From Chelonobacter sp006228105 (lineage in GTDB: Bacteria; Pseudomonadota; Gammaproteobacteria; Enterobacterales; Pasteurellaceae), in the NCBI RefSeq assembly GCF_006228105.1, contig NZ_VDHH01000018.1: DNA of 32,671 nucleotides; one strand, written 5' to 3'. Position numbers and translations under genes: made by a program. Under the pieces are notes generated by a model that did no database searches, was not told the origin of the DNA, and worked only from the letters and a program-made list of their open reading frames with translations. Numbering within the stretch: position 1 is the stretch's first letter; each line of letters opens with the position of its first letter. Below, piece by piece: positions 16,300 to 25,372 of this stretch.

Positions 16300-17163
16300 A
16301 TGTCAAATGTTCTCAACCAACTGATTGATTTACTCACCCTTGAAACCATTGATGATCACTATTTTCGAGGGCAAAGCGTCGATCTGGGCTTGCGCCAAGT
16401 GTTCGGCGGGCAAGTGATTGCGCAGGCTCTTGCTGCCGGTATCAATGTCGCACCAGCGGATCGGATTCTACACTCATGCCATGCTTATTTTTTACGCAGC
16501 GGTGATGCGCAGCACCCGATCTTATACGATGTGGAAACCCTGCGTGAAGGACGCAGCTTTACCGCACTTCGGATTAAAGCCATTCAACACAATGAGCCGA
16601 TTTGCCATGTCACGGCATCTTTTCAACGTGCCGAGCCTGGTTTTGATCACCAAAGCCCAATGCCGGAAATTGAGCCACCGGATCAACTGATCAACGAACT
16701 AGAAGCGGTGCGTGCCGTTGCGCAATATTTGCCACCCTCAATCAAACAGACACTGATTGCTGATCGTCCATTTGATGTGCGGGCAAAATATTTGAATAAC
16801 CCGTTCCAAGGGCGTGAGTTTCCGGCGCAGCAATATGCCTGGTTTAAAGCGAACGGGCAGGTGCCGGAAGATTTAAAAATCAATCAATGCCTGCTGGCCT
16901 ATTTTTCTGATTTTCACTGTCTACTGACCGCACTTCACCCGCACAAAAAAGGCTTTTTGGAAAAAGGCATGAAAGTCGCCACCATCGACCATGCGATTTG
17001 GTTTCACCGTCCGTTTGACTTGAATCATTGGTTGCTGCATGCGGTGGAAAGCAATAATGCTTATGGCGCACGCGGTTTAGCACGAGGACAGATTTTCGAT
17101 CAAGACGGGAGGCTGATTGCCACCACTCAGCAGGAGGGATTGATTCGTTTTTCTGCTGAATAA
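16300..17163 (+). CDS. tesB: Acyl-CoA thioesterase II
   Basis: TesB hydrolyses medium- and long-chain acyl-CoA to free fatty acid and CoA in the cytoplasm. The 287-residue protein has the double hot-dog fold signature. The N-terminal half contains YFRGQSVDLGLRQVFGGQVI, SCHAYFLRSGD and LREGRSFTALRIKAIQ. The C-terminal half has LAYFSDFHCLLTAL with the conserved Asp, IDHAIWFHRPF, and the closing ARGQIFDQDGRLIATTQQEG, which carries the catalytic-site Gln. E. coli TesB is 286 residues. The ATG start has GAGG at suitable spacing. The gene stands alone between the convergent rnpB and the divergent ffs, so it is probably monocistronic. Confidence 0.95.
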   Translation: MSNVLNQLIDLLTLETIDDHYFRGQSVDLGLRQVFGGQVIAQALAAGINVAPADRILHSCHAYFLRSGDAQHPILYDVETLREGRSFTALRIKAIQHNEPICHVTASFQRAEPGFDHQSPMPEIEPPDQLINELEAVRAVAQYLPPSIKQTLIADRPFDVRAKYLNNPFQGREFPAQQYAWFKANGQVPEDLKINQCLLAYFSDFHCLLTALHPHKKGFLEKGMKVATIDHAIWFHRPFDLNHWLLHAVESNNAYGARGLARGQIFDQDGRLIATTQQEGLIRFSAE

Positions 17164-17199
17164 GAAAGATAAAAGTGCGGTAACAAAATAAAAAGAGAA

Positions 17200-17604
<405 letters not shown>

Positions 17605-17608
17605 GCGC

Positions 17609-17614
17609 AGTATA
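17609..17614 (-). promoter_or_regulatory. Putative -10 box of rnpB
   Basis: TATACT on the minus strand lies 5 bases before the start of helix P1, the correct distance for a -10 box of a stable RNA gene. The -35 region is weak (near TATCTT). The box agrees with placing the 5' end of RNase P RNA near 17603. Confidence 0.5.
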
Positions 17615-17653
17615 ACTAAATTTTGTTAATGAAGATAGCCTTTTACACCGGAC

Positions 17654-17681
17654 TTGCTAAATTACGCTGTTGGGATAGAAT
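17654..17681 (+). promoter_or_regulatory. Putative sigma-70 promoter of kdsD
   Basis: TTGCTA (17654-17659) and TAGAAT (17676-17681) are 16 bases apart and about 40 bases before the kdsD ATG. The -10 box matches five of six consensus bases. It is divergent from the rnpB promoter. Confidence 0.5.
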
Positions 17682-17720
17682 GCTTTCATCATCAGAATAA
17701 CCGCTTAATATAAGGTTTTT

Positions 17721-18653
17721 ATGAACTATATTCAGATTGGACAAGAAACATTATCAATTGCAGAACTCGCCCTTAACCGTCTCAGCTCACGCTTGGACGA
17801 TCAATTCTCACAAGTGGTTGAAGCAATTTTGCAATGCCAAGGACGTTTAGTGGTCGCCGGAATTGGTAAATCCGGTTTAATCGGAAAGAAAATGGTGGCA
17901 ACTTTCGCCTCCACCGGCACGCCCAGTTTTTTTCTGCACCCGACCGAAGCGTTTCACGGCGATCTTGGCATGCTGAAGTCGGTCGATATTGTAATTTTGA
18001 TCTCTTACAGTGGCGAAACCGATGATGTCAATAAACTGATTCCCAGCCTGAAAAATTTTGGCAACTGCATCATTGCCATGACCGGCAATCCTGAATCCAC
18101 CTTGGCAAAACATGCCGATTATATCTTGGATATTGCGGTTGCACGTGAAGCTTGCCCCAACAATCTGGCACCGACAACTTCGGCACTGGTGACCTTAGCA
18201 CTGGGCGATGCGATTGCGATTGCGCTGATCAAAGCCCGCGATTTCCAACCGATGGATTTTGCCCGCTTCCATCCGGGCGGCAGCTTGGGACGACGTTTAC
18301 TCAGCCGAGTGCGTGATATGATGCAAACCAGCTTACCGATAGTCAGCCCAGAAACCGCTTTTGCCGACTGTGTCGCCAAAATGACCGAGGGCCGCATGGG
18401 AATTGCAATCGTGATGCAAGACGAAAATTTGAAAGGCATCATTACCGACGGCGATATCCGTCGTGCATTTACTGCCAAAGGGATCAAATGTGTCCGCCTG
18501 CAAGCCAAAGATATCATGTCGTCTAATCCAAAAACAATCCAAGCCGACGCTTATCTCAATCAAGCGGAAGAGTATATGCGGCAACATAAAATTCATTCGC
18601 TGATCGTGTTGGAGCAACAGAAAGTGGTCGGGTTGTTTGAATTCTCTCACTAA
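17721..18653 (+). CDS. kdsD: Arabinose-5-phosphate isomerase
   Basis: KdsD converts ribulose-5-phosphate to arabinose-5-phosphate, the first step to Kdo, the sugar linking lipid A to the rest of lipopolysaccharide. The 310-residue protein has an N-terminal SIS sugar-isomerase domain (about 35-170: VVAGIGKSGLIGKKMVATFA, GTPSFFLHPTEAFHGDLGM, SYSGETDDVNKLIP, NLAPTTSALVTLALGDA). Two CBS domains follow (about 200-310), with the second ending at EFSH. E. coli KdsD is 328 residues, so this is slightly short at the ends but complete in domains. kdsC follows 12 bases downstream, so two consecutive-pathway genes form an operon. The lptCAB genes that follow them in E. coli are absent here. Confidence 0.94.
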   Translation: MNYIQIGQETLSIAELALNRLSSRLDDQFSQVVEAILQCQGRLVVAGIGKSGLIGKKMVATFASTGTPSFFLHPTEAFHGDLGMLKSVDIVILISYSGETDDVNKLIPSLKNFGNCIIAMTGNPESTLAKHADYILDIAVAREACPNNLAPTTSALVTLALGDAIAIALIKARDFQPMDFARFHPGGSLGRRLLSRVRDMMQTSLPIVSPETAFADCVAKMTEGRMGIAIVMQDENLKGIITDGDIRRAFTAKGIKCVRLQAKDIMSSNPKTIQADAYLNQAEEYMRQHKIHSLIVLEQQKVVGLFEFSH

Positions 18654-18665
18654 GCAGGAAAAAAG

Positions 18666-19208
18666 ATGAACAATAAACTTACAAAGATCAAATTAGTGAT
18701 CACCGATATCGACGGTGTGCTGACCGACGGCAGTTTATATTACGATGCCAACGGCGAAGCTTTGAAATGTTTCCATGTGCGTGACGGCTTGGGCATTCGC
18801 ATGTTGATCGAATCCGGAATTCAAGTGGCGGTGCTGTCAGGACGTGACTCGCCGATTTTGCGCAAACGGATTGCCGATCTGAAAATCGATCTGTTTTTGC
18901 TCGGTAAATTAGAAAAAGAGAGCGCCTGTTTTGAACTGATGCGGCAAGCGGGTGTCAGCGCCGAACAAACTGCTTATATCGGCGATGACAGCGTGGACTT
19001 ACCCGCCTTTGCCGTTTGCGGCTTCTCCGCCACCGTAGCCGACGCCCCAGACTATGTTAAACAAGCCGCCGACCGCACTTTAAGCCTTGCCGGCGGCAAA
19101 GGGGCTTTTCGCGAACTGTCCGACCTGATTTTAACAGTGCAGGGCAAAGATGAGATCTATCGCAGCGCACAAGGCTTTCTCGCTGCGGCAAAAAAAATGG
19201 CGCAGTAG
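18666..19208 (+). CDS. kdsC: Kdo-8-phosphate phosphatase
   Basis: KdsC removes the phosphate from Kdo-8-phosphate to release Kdo. The 180-residue protein is a capless HAD phosphatase. Motif I is DIDGVLTDGSLYY with both aspartates, motif II is LSGRDSP, and motif IV is YIGDDSVDLPAF. Length compares with 188 in E. coli. The start ATG has AGGA upstream and follows kdsD closely. The gene ends 10 bases before the convergent rsmI stop, with no clear terminator between them. Confidence 0.94.
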   Translation: MNNKLTKIKLVITDIDGVLTDGSLYYDANGEALKCFHVRDGLGIRMLIESGIQVAVLSGRDSPILRKRIADLKIDLFLLGKLEKESACFELMRQAGVSAEQTAYIGDDSVDLPAFAVCGFSATVADAPDYVKQAADRTLSLAGGKGAFRELSDLILTVQGKDEIYRSAQGFLAAAKKMAQ

Positions 19209-19218
19209 TAGCTGTTGA

Positions 19219-20070
19219 TTACCCCGCTTTAAAATGCGCTAGCCCAAATTGGTACAGCGCGTTTTTTTTATAACCGTAAAGCTCGGCAACAATCGCAGCG
19301 GCTTTTTTCAGCGGCAGTTCTTGGCTAATCAGCTCTAACGCTTTGATTGCGTCGGTAGAAAATTCACTTTCCTCAACCGCACTTTGCCCTTCGACAATCA
19401 GCACCATTTCGCCTTTGGTACGGTTGTCATCTTGTTGCAACCACGCTAATAAATTTTCAATGCTATCGCCGTGAATGCTTTCCCAAGTCTTGGTCAGTTC
19501 ACGTGCCAACACCACATAGCGCGTATTGCCCAACACGTTTTGCATATCCTGTAAGCTGTCCAGAATCCGGTGGGTCGATTCATAAAAAATCAGGGTGCGC
19601 GGCTCGGCTTTCAGCAATTCGAATTTATCACGTCTGGCTTTACTTTTTGCCGGTAAAAATCCTTCAAAACAGAAACGATCAGAAGCGATTCCGGCGGCAC
19701 AAAGTGCGGTGATTGCGGCACAAGCCCCGGGAATCGGCACGACTTTAATCCCGGCTTGTCGACATTGGCGCACTAAATGAAAGCCCGGATCGCTGATCAA
19801 CGGTGTTCCTGCATCAGAAATCAAGGCAATATTTTCGCCCTGCTGCAATCGTTCGACCAGACTATCGGCTTTTTGCTGTTCATTATGATCATGCAGCGCC
19901 AACAGCGGTTTTTTGATGCCGTAATGGCTCAACAATATCCCACTGTGACGGGTATCTTCCGCTGCAATCCGATCAACTGTCGCTAAAATTGTCAGCGCCC
20001 GCTGGCTGATATCCTGCAAATTCCCGATAGGGGTAGCAACGATATATAAAATTCCTGCTTGATTATCCAT
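19219..20070 (-). CDS. rsmI: 16S rRNA (cytidine-1402-2'-O) methyltransferase
   Basis: RsmI methylates the ribose of C1402 in 16S rRNA at the decoding centre. The 283-residue protein belongs to the tetrapyrrole-methylase superfamily. Family stretches are YIVATPIGNLQDISQRAL, AAEDTRHSGILLSHYGI, LISDAGTPLISDPGF, VPIPGACAAITALCAAGI and YESTHRILDSL. Length matches E. coli RsmI (286). It is divergent from lpoA with 80 bases between the starts, an arrangement conserved in enterobacteria (yraL-yraM). The start ATG has no good ribosome-binding site. Confidence 0.95.
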   Translation of the reverse strand: MDNQAGILYIVATPIGNLQDISQRALTILATVDRIAAEDTRHSGILLSHYGIKKPLLALHDHNEQQKADSLVERLQQGENIALISDAGTPLISDPGFHLVRQCRQAGIKVVPIPGACAAITALCAAGIASDRFCFEGFLPAKSKARRDKFELLKAEPRTLIFYESTHRILDSLQDMQNVLGNTRYVVLARELTKTWESIHGDSIENLLAWLQQDDNRTKGEMVLIVEGQSAVEESEFSTDAIKALELISQELPLKKAAAIVAELYGYKKNALYQFGLAHFKAG

Positions 20071-20101
20071 AAATTATTACGTCTTTGATTGATTTTAGTG
20101 T

Positions 20102-20132
20102 TTGAGATAAGTAAGATCGAGTTTGTTATTCT
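20102..20132 (+). promoter_or_regulatory. Possible promoter of lpoA
   Basis: TTGAGA (20102-20107) and TATTCT (20127-20132) are 19 bases apart, with a TGT just before the second box that could act as an extended -10. The spacing is long and the match modest, so this is a weak candidate in the only region where an lpoA promoter would be expected. Confidence 0.3.
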
Positions 20133-20150
20133 AACGAATTTGGAGCTGCT

Positions 20151-21989
20151 ATGTCTAAGACTAATCTGCCTAAAGCCAATGTTGTGGCCATTTTGCTACA
20201 AAGTTGCAACATTAAATCCCTGTTAATGCCGTTTTTGATGGTGCTATTCCTTGCCGCTTGCGGTACTGATATTTTTTCCGGTTCCGGTGGTAGTCTGCTG
20301 CAACGTGACGCCAATGCCAGCTCTGAGTTTTACTTAAACCGCGCGGAACAAGCCACCAATAATACCGAAAAGACCAATTATCAGCTCTTGGCAGCACGGG
20401 TTCTGTTGACTGAAAACAAAATGAGTCAAGCGGAAAGTTTGCTCGCTTCTTTGCAAAAATTGGATAAAGAGCAAACATTGGATAAAAATTTGCTTATGGC
20501 ACAAATTTATGCCAACAAGCGTGCCAACAGCGATGCCAACACAACGTTACAAGCGGTTCCGTTCAATCAGCTGAGCAATTCACAAAAAGCACGCTACTAT
20601 ATCACCCAAGCTAAAATTGCCGATAATCAAAACAATTTAACCGATGCGTTGCGCTCGCTAGTGCTCGCCGACCAGGTGATCAGCGACACCGAACGCAAAC
20701 AGCAAAATATCAATAATATCTGGAAATTGCTGCGTGCCGGCAACGCCACTACCCTGCGCAATATTGCGCCGGAAAGCGGTGATATTGCCTTGAACGGCTG
20801 GCTATCGTTGATCAATGCTTATAATAGCAATATTGCCCAACCGGAAAATCTGCGTAATGCAATTCAAAGCTGGCGCAGTGCTTACCCGAACCACAGCGCT
20901 GCCTACTTGCTGCCGACTGAAATTCAGGATGCACTGAATTATCAACAAGTAAACTTAAGCAATATCGCTCTGTTACTGCCGACCAGTGGCAACGCTCAAT
21001 TGATCGGTAACACAATTAAAAAAGGCTTTGATGATGCGCGTGGACAAAGTGCGGTGACAATCACCACTTACGACACCATGACCACACCCATGGCGGATAT
21101 TATCGCCCAAGCAAAAGCTAACGGGGCACAAGCCATTGTCGGGCCTTTGATCAAAAACCAGGTTGATAACCTGCTGGCAGGTGATACCAGTGGTTTGCAA
21201 GTATTGGCGCTCAATTCTACCGCCAATGCACAGCCCATCGCCAACGTCTGTTATTATGGTCTATCACCTGAAGCAGAAGCCCGTTCAGCAGCTGACCGTA
21301 TCTGGAATGACGGTATCCGCAATCCGTTGGTGATTGTGCCACAAAATGATTTGGGGCAACGCACCGCGTCTGCATTCAATTTGCGTTGGCAGCAACTTGC
21401 GGCAACTGATGCTTCAACTCAATTTTATCATTCGCCTAATGATATTTTAGCGGCATTGCAAAGCGGCTTAGGCAATTCACAGAGTGAACAACGCAGTGAA
21501 ACTATTGCGGCAATTACCGGCGCTAATGTACAAACTAATAGTTACACGCGTGAAGATATTCAAGCGTTGTATATTGTTGCCGACAGCAACGATTTGCTCG
21601 ATATTAAAAATACTGTCAATAATTCTGCTTATGGTCGCAATTTGAAACTATATGCGACTTCACGTAGTAATTCACCAAATAACGGTCCTGATTACCGTCT
21701 GACAATGGAAGGATTGAAATTCAGTGAAATTCCTTTCCTGAGCGATACCCAAAACAGCCAATACAACCAAGTCGCCAATGCATTGGGTGGCGATTATTCG
21801 CTGATCCGTTTATATGCAATGGGCTCAGATGCTTGGTTATTAATTAATAAATTCAATGAATTACGGCAAATTCCAGGATATACAATTAACGGTTTAACCG
21901 GTAAGTTAAGCGCCGGTAACGGCTGTAATATTGATCGTGATATGACGTGGCTTGAATACCAAGGCGGAGTGATTCGCGTATTAAATTAA
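20151..21989 (+). CDS. lpoA: Penicillin-binding protein activator LpoA
   Basis: LpoA is an outer-membrane lipoprotein that crosses the periplasm to stimulate the peptidoglycan synthase PBP1A. The 612-residue product has a lipobox LAAC with lipidation at Cys37, preceded by a hydrophobic run (LMPFLMVLFLAAC). A longer than usual N-terminus precedes it, and Met26 is an alternative start. The N-terminal domain (about 50-250) is a helical TPR-like region (LAARVLLTENKMSQAESLLA). The C-terminal domain (about 270-610) is of the periplasmic-binding fold (IALLLPTSGNAQLIGNTIKK, ANAQPIANVCYYGLSPEAEA, PQNDLGQR). It ends with GLTGKLSAGNGCNIDRDMTW. Sequence and length resemble the H. influenzae protein. GGAG precedes the ATG at 20151. 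Confidence 0.94.
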   Translation: MSKTNLPKANVVAILLQSCNIKSLLMPFLMVLFLAACGTDIFSGSGGSLLQRDANASSEFYLNRAEQATNNTEKTNYQLLAARVLLTENKMSQAESLLASLQKLDKEQTLDKNLLMAQIYANKRANSDANTTLQAVPFNQLSNSQKARYYITQAKIADNQNNLTDALRSLVLADQVISDTERKQQNINNIWKLLRAGNATTLRNIAPESGDIALNGWLSLINAYNSNIAQPENLRNAIQSWRSAYPNHSAAYLLPTEIQDALNYQQVNLSNIALLLPTSGNAQLIGNTIKKGFDDARGQSAVTITTYDTMTTPMADIIAQAKANGAQAIVGPLIKNQVDNLLAGDTSGLQVLALNSTANAQPIANVCYYGLSPEAEARSAADRIWNDGIRNPLVIVPQNDLGQRTASAFNLRWQQLAATDASTQFYHSPNDILAALQSGLGNSQSEQRSETIAAITGANVQTNSYTREDIQALYIVADSNDLLDIKNTVNNSAYGRNLKLYATSRSNSPNNGPDYRLTMEGLKFSEIPFLSDTQNSQYNQVANALGGDYSLIRLYAMGSDAWLLINKFNELRQIPGYTINGLTGKLSAGNGCNIDRDMTWLEYQGGVIRVLN

Positions 21990-22006
21990 TTGCAACCATT
22001 CGAAAT

Positions 22007-22420
22007 ATGCTGGGCGGCAATAACCCTATTAGAAAAAGTGCGGTCTCCAATACCCGGCAGCAAGGGGCGCGATTTGAACATCAAGCGCGCCGCTTTTTGC
22101 AACAACAAGGATTGAAGTTCATCGCCGCTAACCAATTCTTCCCCTGTGGTGAATTAGATTTAATTATGCAGGACGGCGACTTTATGGTTTTTGTCGAAGT
22201 GCGTCAACGCAGTGATAGCCGCTTTGGTGACGCTTGGGAAAGTATTTCTGCCCAAAAACAACGGCGCTGGATTAAGGCTGCTGAAGCCTGGTTAAACCAA
22301 CAACATAAAAGTTTGGAAACCTGTGCCTGCCGCTTTGATTTAATCACTTTTGATCAACATAAAGATCAACCTGAACCGCACCTTCATTGGTTTAAACATT
22401 TTATTGAATTTAATCATTAA
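22007..22420 (+). CDS. YraN family nuclease-like protein (UPF0102)
   Basis: This 137-residue protein belongs to the YraN/UPF0102 family, which has a restriction-endonuclease-like fold. The core is visible: GARFEHQARRFLQQQGLKFI, then GELDLIMQDGDFMVFVEVRQR, in which the Glu/Asp and E-V-R residues correspond to the nuclease-type active site. A C-terminal DLITFD strand follows. Function is not established. It follows lpoA by 17 bases and precedes diaA by 8, matching yraM-yraN-yraO in E. coli. An uptake signal sequence lies within the first codons (22036), in a segment that may not be conserved, so a later start is possible. Confidence 0.88.
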   Translation: MLGGNNPIRKSAVSNTRQQGARFEHQARRFLQQQGLKFIAANQFFPCGELDLIMQDGDFMVFVEVRQRSDSRFGDAWESISAQKQRRWIKAAEAWLNQQHKSLETCACRFDLITFDQHKDQPEPHLHWFKHFIEFNH

Positions 22421-22428
22421 CAATCGAT

Positions 22429-23025
22429 ATGAATGATAACAATTTGTTAGACAAAGTTAAAAATACTTTCACCGAAAGCATTCAAACCCAAATTTCGGCA
22501 ACCGAAAGCCTGTCAGATAGTATCGTGCAAGCCTCTGAAATGCTGGTCGGCTGCTTGCTTGACGGGCATAAAATCATTGTCTGCGGCAATGGACGCTCAA
22601 ATGCCAATGCACAATTTCTGGTGACCAATTTGCTGCACCGCTACCACTTAGAACGCCCCAGCTTACCGGCACTATTAATCGGTTTGGACGGCGCCCTCGG
22701 TGCCTCGATTATAGCCGACAACAATCCGGCACAAATTTTCTTGCGCCAATTCGAATGTGTCGCACAACCCGGTGATGTACTGATTCTGCTTTCGCCACAA
22801 GGCCGTGAAGAGGCGGTGTTGAATTTGATTCATGCCGCTAACAGCAAAGAGCTACCGATTATCACGCTGACAGGAAGACAAAACGATCATATCCGCGGAG
22901 CCTTGGGTGAAGATGACTTAGATATTTCAATTCCGGCACAAAAAGAAGCCCGAATTATTGAAAATCACCTTCTTGTGATCAATATTTTGTGCGACTTGAT
23001 TGAACATCGCCTGTTTTCCCATTAA
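22429..23025 (+). CDS. diaA: DnaA initiator-associating protein DiaA (SIS domain)
   Basis: DiaA binds DnaA and promotes timely initiation at oriC in E. coli. The 198-residue protein is a single SIS domain close to the GmhA phosphoheptose isomerases: IIVCGNGRSNANAQFLVTNL, LGASIIADNN, QPGDVLILLSPQGREEAVLN and ITLTGRQNDHIRGAL. The position between the YraN-type gene and the BON lipoprotein gene is that of diaA (yraO), and the length matches (196 in E. coli), which favours DiaA over GmhA. The ribosome-binding site is weak, and with only 8 bases after the previous stop, translational coupling is likely. Confidence 0.87.
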   Translation: MNDNNLLDKVKNTFTESIQTQISATESLSDSIVQASEMLVGCLLDGHKIIVCGNGRSNANAQFLVTNLLHRYHLERPSLPALLIGLDGALGASIIADNNPAQIFLRQFECVAQPGDVLILLSPQGREEAVLNLIHAANSKELPIITLTGRQNDHIRGALGEDDLDISIPAQKEARIIENHLLVINILCDLIEHRLFSH

Positions 23026-23069
23026 TATGAAACACTAAATTCAGATAAACTCTAATTTCAGGAGCGTCT

Positions 23070-23678
23070 ATGCTACGTACTATGCCATGCACGACAACCG
23101 CCTCAAAACTTATTAAAGTCAGTTTTCTTTTGCTTGCTACCTTAGGTCTGCAAGCTTGCATCACCACCGCCGTGGTCGGCACGGCTGCCGTTGCTACCAA
23201 AGTCGCAACCGATCCACGTACCGCTGGTACCCAAATTGATGATGAAACCCTGGAGGTTCGAGTCTCTTCCGCTTTAAACAAAGATCCTGAAATTAAAGAA
23301 GACGCCCGTATCAATATTATCTCTTACAACACTAAAGTATTATTAATCGGGCAAGTACCAAATGAATCTCTGCGCGAGACAGCTAAAAATCTTGCCAGTG
23401 GGGTCGATGGGGTGACCGATATCTATAATGAGATTCGTGTCGGTGAAAAAATCGGTTTTGGACAAATCAGTACCGACAGTTGGATCACCACCAGAATCAA
23501 ATCCAAACTGCTGCTGAACTCTGCGGTTAAATCTACTGATGTGAAAGTGATCACTGAAAACGGCGAAGTATTTCTGATGGGAAATGTGACTCAGGCGCAA
23601 GCCAATGCCGCTGCTGAAGATGCTCGTTATGTCGGTGGAGTAAGCAAAGTCATCAAGGTATTCTCTTATATTAATTAA
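23070..23678 (+). CDS. dolP: BON-domain outer-membrane lipoprotein DolP
   Basis: DolP (formerly YraP) is a lipoprotein supporting outer-membrane integrity and the BAM machinery. The 202-residue product has a signal peptide with lipobox LQAC (Cys30), then two BON domains. BON 1 is about residues 58-125 (DDETLEVRVSSALNKDPEIK, VLLIGQVPNESLRETAKNLA) and BON 2 about 134-202 (SWITTRIKSKLLLNSAVKST, GEVFLMGNVTQAQANAAAED). The second domain ends VIKVFSYIN. AGGAG is 5 bases before the ATG. It closes the rsmI/lpoA/yraN/diaA/dolP cluster, a conserved gammaproteobacterial order. Confidence 0.92.
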   Translation: MLRTMPCTTTASKLIKVSFLLLATLGLQACITTAVVGTAAVATKVATDPRTAGTQIDDETLEVRVSSALNKDPEIKEDARINIISYNTKVLLIGQVPNESLRETAKNLASGVDGVTDIYNEIRVGEKIGFGQISTDSWITTRIKSKLLLNSAVKSTDVKVITENGEVFLMGNVTQAQANAAAEDARYVGGVSKVIKVFSYIN

Positions 23679-23720
23679 TCAAGAATCTTCAATTGGATTC
23701 TGACCAGCAAGGATATCGTT

Positions 23721-24380
23721 TTGCAAACATTCAAACAGTACGCCTTAAATCAGTTTGCGGCTGCCGACTATAAAAAAATCGGTAGCACGTTGTTACTCTG
23801 CGCTGTGTTAAGCGCCTGTAGCGTCAGTGAACCGGAAAAAACCATCGTTTATGTCGATCAACGCTCACCGCTTTGGCAGCAGCAACTGCAACATTTAAAT
23901 CAGATCAAAACCTACCGTAGCAGCGGTCAACTGGGCTATATTAGTCCAGGAGAGCGCTTTTCCACCCGTTTCGATTGGCAATTTGTGGACGATCAGCACT
24001 ATCAACTTCACCTCTCTTCCGCCTTGAGCGCTACTACCATGACTTTTCGTATGACCCCGCAAGGCTTGGTGGTCACGGATAATAAAGGTAACCGACGCGC
24101 GGCAGATAATCCACAAGCGCTGCTGCAAGAGATAGTCGGCATGGAATTTCCAATCGAACTGTTCAGCTACTGGCTAAAAGGTCAACCACAAGGCAGCAAC
24201 CAGTATAAAGTCGGGCAAGATTACGTGTTGGCTGAGTTAAATTACACGATCAACGGACAACTCTGGCAGGCAAAATATACTGATTACTACTTGCAGCAAC
24301 AGCCACCGCTCCCCAAAGATATTCTGATTTCCGGTGAACGACAACAATTGAAAATTCGGGTTGACGAGTGGAAATTTTAA
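23721..24380 (+). CDS. lolB: Outer-membrane lipoprotein receptor LolB
   Basis: LolB accepts lipoproteins from LolA and inserts them into the inner leaflet of the outer membrane. It is itself a lipoprotein. The 219-residue product has signal peptide core STLLLCAVLSAC with lipidation at Cys33 and a LolA/LolB half-barrel: SPLWQQQLQHLNQIKTYRSS, GQLGYISPGERFSTRFDW, YQLHLSS and IELFSYWLKGQP. The start codon is TTG at 23721, with AAGGA 7 bases upstream and no Met before the lipobox, so the TTG start looks real. It precedes ispE and prs as in E. coli. LolCDE, its partner system, is encoded at the left end of the window. Confidence 0.9.
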   Translation: MQTFKQYALNQFAAADYKKIGSTLLLCAVLSACSVSEPEKTIVYVDQRSPLWQQQLQHLNQIKTYRSSGQLGYISPGERFSTRFDWQFVDDQHYQLHLSSALSATTMTFRMTPQGLVVTDNKGNRRAADNPQALLQEIVGMEFPIELFSYWLKGQPQGSNQYKVGQDYVLAELNYTINGQLWQAKYTDYYLQQQPPLPKDILISGERQQLKIRVDEWKF

Positions 24381-24385
24381 ATAGG

Positions 24386-25276
24386 ATGGACCAATCTTAT
24401 CACTTCAACAGCACAGCTCTGAGTGAAAATGCGCTGCAACAGTGTTATCCTTGCCCAGCTAAACTCAATCTATTTTTATACATTAATCGCCAACGTAGCG
24501 ACGGGTACCATGAGCTGCAAACCCTATTTCAATTTCTGGATTACGGCGACTGGCTCACGGTTCACGTAAGAAACGACACTCAAATTAATCTCACACCGCA
24601 CTTGGAGGGTGTTTCTCCCGAACACAACTTGGTTTACCGTGCCGCAAAGCTACTGCAACAGCATAGCGGCTGCCAGTTAGGTGCTGATCTGTATTTAGAT
24701 AAAGTATTACCGATGGGCGGCGGTGTCGGCGGCGGTTCATCGAATGCAGCAACCGCACTTGTAGTGCTGAACCAACTTTGGCGGCTCAATCTGGATTTGG
24801 GCAGCTTAGCAAAGCTGGGACTCACTCTCGGTGCTGATGTTCCGATTTTTATTTATGGCAATGCCGCTTTTGCTGAAGGGGTTGGCGAAGAATTAACGGC
24901 TTGTTATCCTGAAGAAAAATGGTATTTAGTGGCTAAACCCAATGTCAGTATCGCTACCGCCGAAGTTTTTGGCGATCCCGCACTGCCACGCCATACCCCT
25001 AAAAAATCGCTAACGACACTATTAAAACAAGAATTTTCCAATGATTGTGAAAAAATTGTCAGGGATCACTATCCTGAGGTTGAACATTTGCTAAACTGGT
25101 TGCTACAATATGCACCTGCACGGCTAACAGGAACCGGCGCCTGTGTTTTCGCCGAATTTGACAATAAAATAGCCGCACAACAAGTATGTGAACAATTACC
25201 CAATACTATAAATGCTTTTGTTGCACGAGGAATGAACCGCTCCCCGCTGCATATTTTGCTCGGAAAAACCAGATAA
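24386..25276 (+). CDS. ispE: 4-diphosphocytidyl-2-C-methyl-D-erythritol kinase
   Basis: IspE phosphorylates 4-diphosphocytidyl-methylerythritol in the non-mevalonate isoprenoid pathway. It is a GHMP kinase: CPAKLNLFLYINRQRSDGYH near the N-terminus, the ATP-binding loop PMGGGVGGGSSNAATALVVL, the LGADVPIF segment, and the C-terminal motif ARLTGTGACVFAEF. I use ATG 24386 (296 residues), 5 bases after the lolB stop. An upstream GTG at 24368, overlapping lolB by 13 bases, would give 302 residues and cannot be excluded, as neither start has a strong ribosome-binding site. The Haemophilus homologue also has about 25-30 residues before CPAKL. Co-transcribed with lolB. Confidence 0.93.
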   Translation: MDQSYHFNSTALSENALQQCYPCPAKLNLFLYINRQRSDGYHELQTLFQFLDYGDWLTVHVRNDTQINLTPHLEGVSPEHNLVYRAAKLLQQHSGCQLGADLYLDKVLPMGGGVGGGSSNAATALVVLNQLWRLNLDLGSLAKLGLTLGADVPIFIYGNAAFAEGVGEELTACYPEEKWYLVAKPNVSIATAEVFGDPALPRHTPKKSLTTLLKQEFSNDCEKIVRDHYPEVEHLLNWLLQYAPARLTGTGACVFAEFDNKIAAQQVCEQLPNTINAFVARGMNRSPLHILLGKTR

Positions 25277-25325
25277 AGTCTGATATAACGCACTAACGAG
25301 ATAAGATTTTACAGTAAATTTCACA

Positions 25326-25340
25326 GATTGCAGTGCAATC
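25326..25340. promoter_or_regulatory. Dyad upstream of prs
   Basis: GATTGCA-G-TGCAATC is a perfect 15-base inverted repeat about 33 bases before the prs start. It is in the right place for an operator. It does not match the PurR box (ACGCAAACGTTTGCGT) that controls prs in E. coli, so a regulator cannot be named. Confidence 0.4.
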
Positions 25341-25372
25341 ATAATTTTCAATATCCAACTTGGGGTTAAAAC

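Noticed and set aside
22429..23025. Phosphoheptose isomerase GmhA
   Set aside because: The SIS domain is similar, but the gene's position between the yraN-type gene and dolP, and its length, match DiaA.
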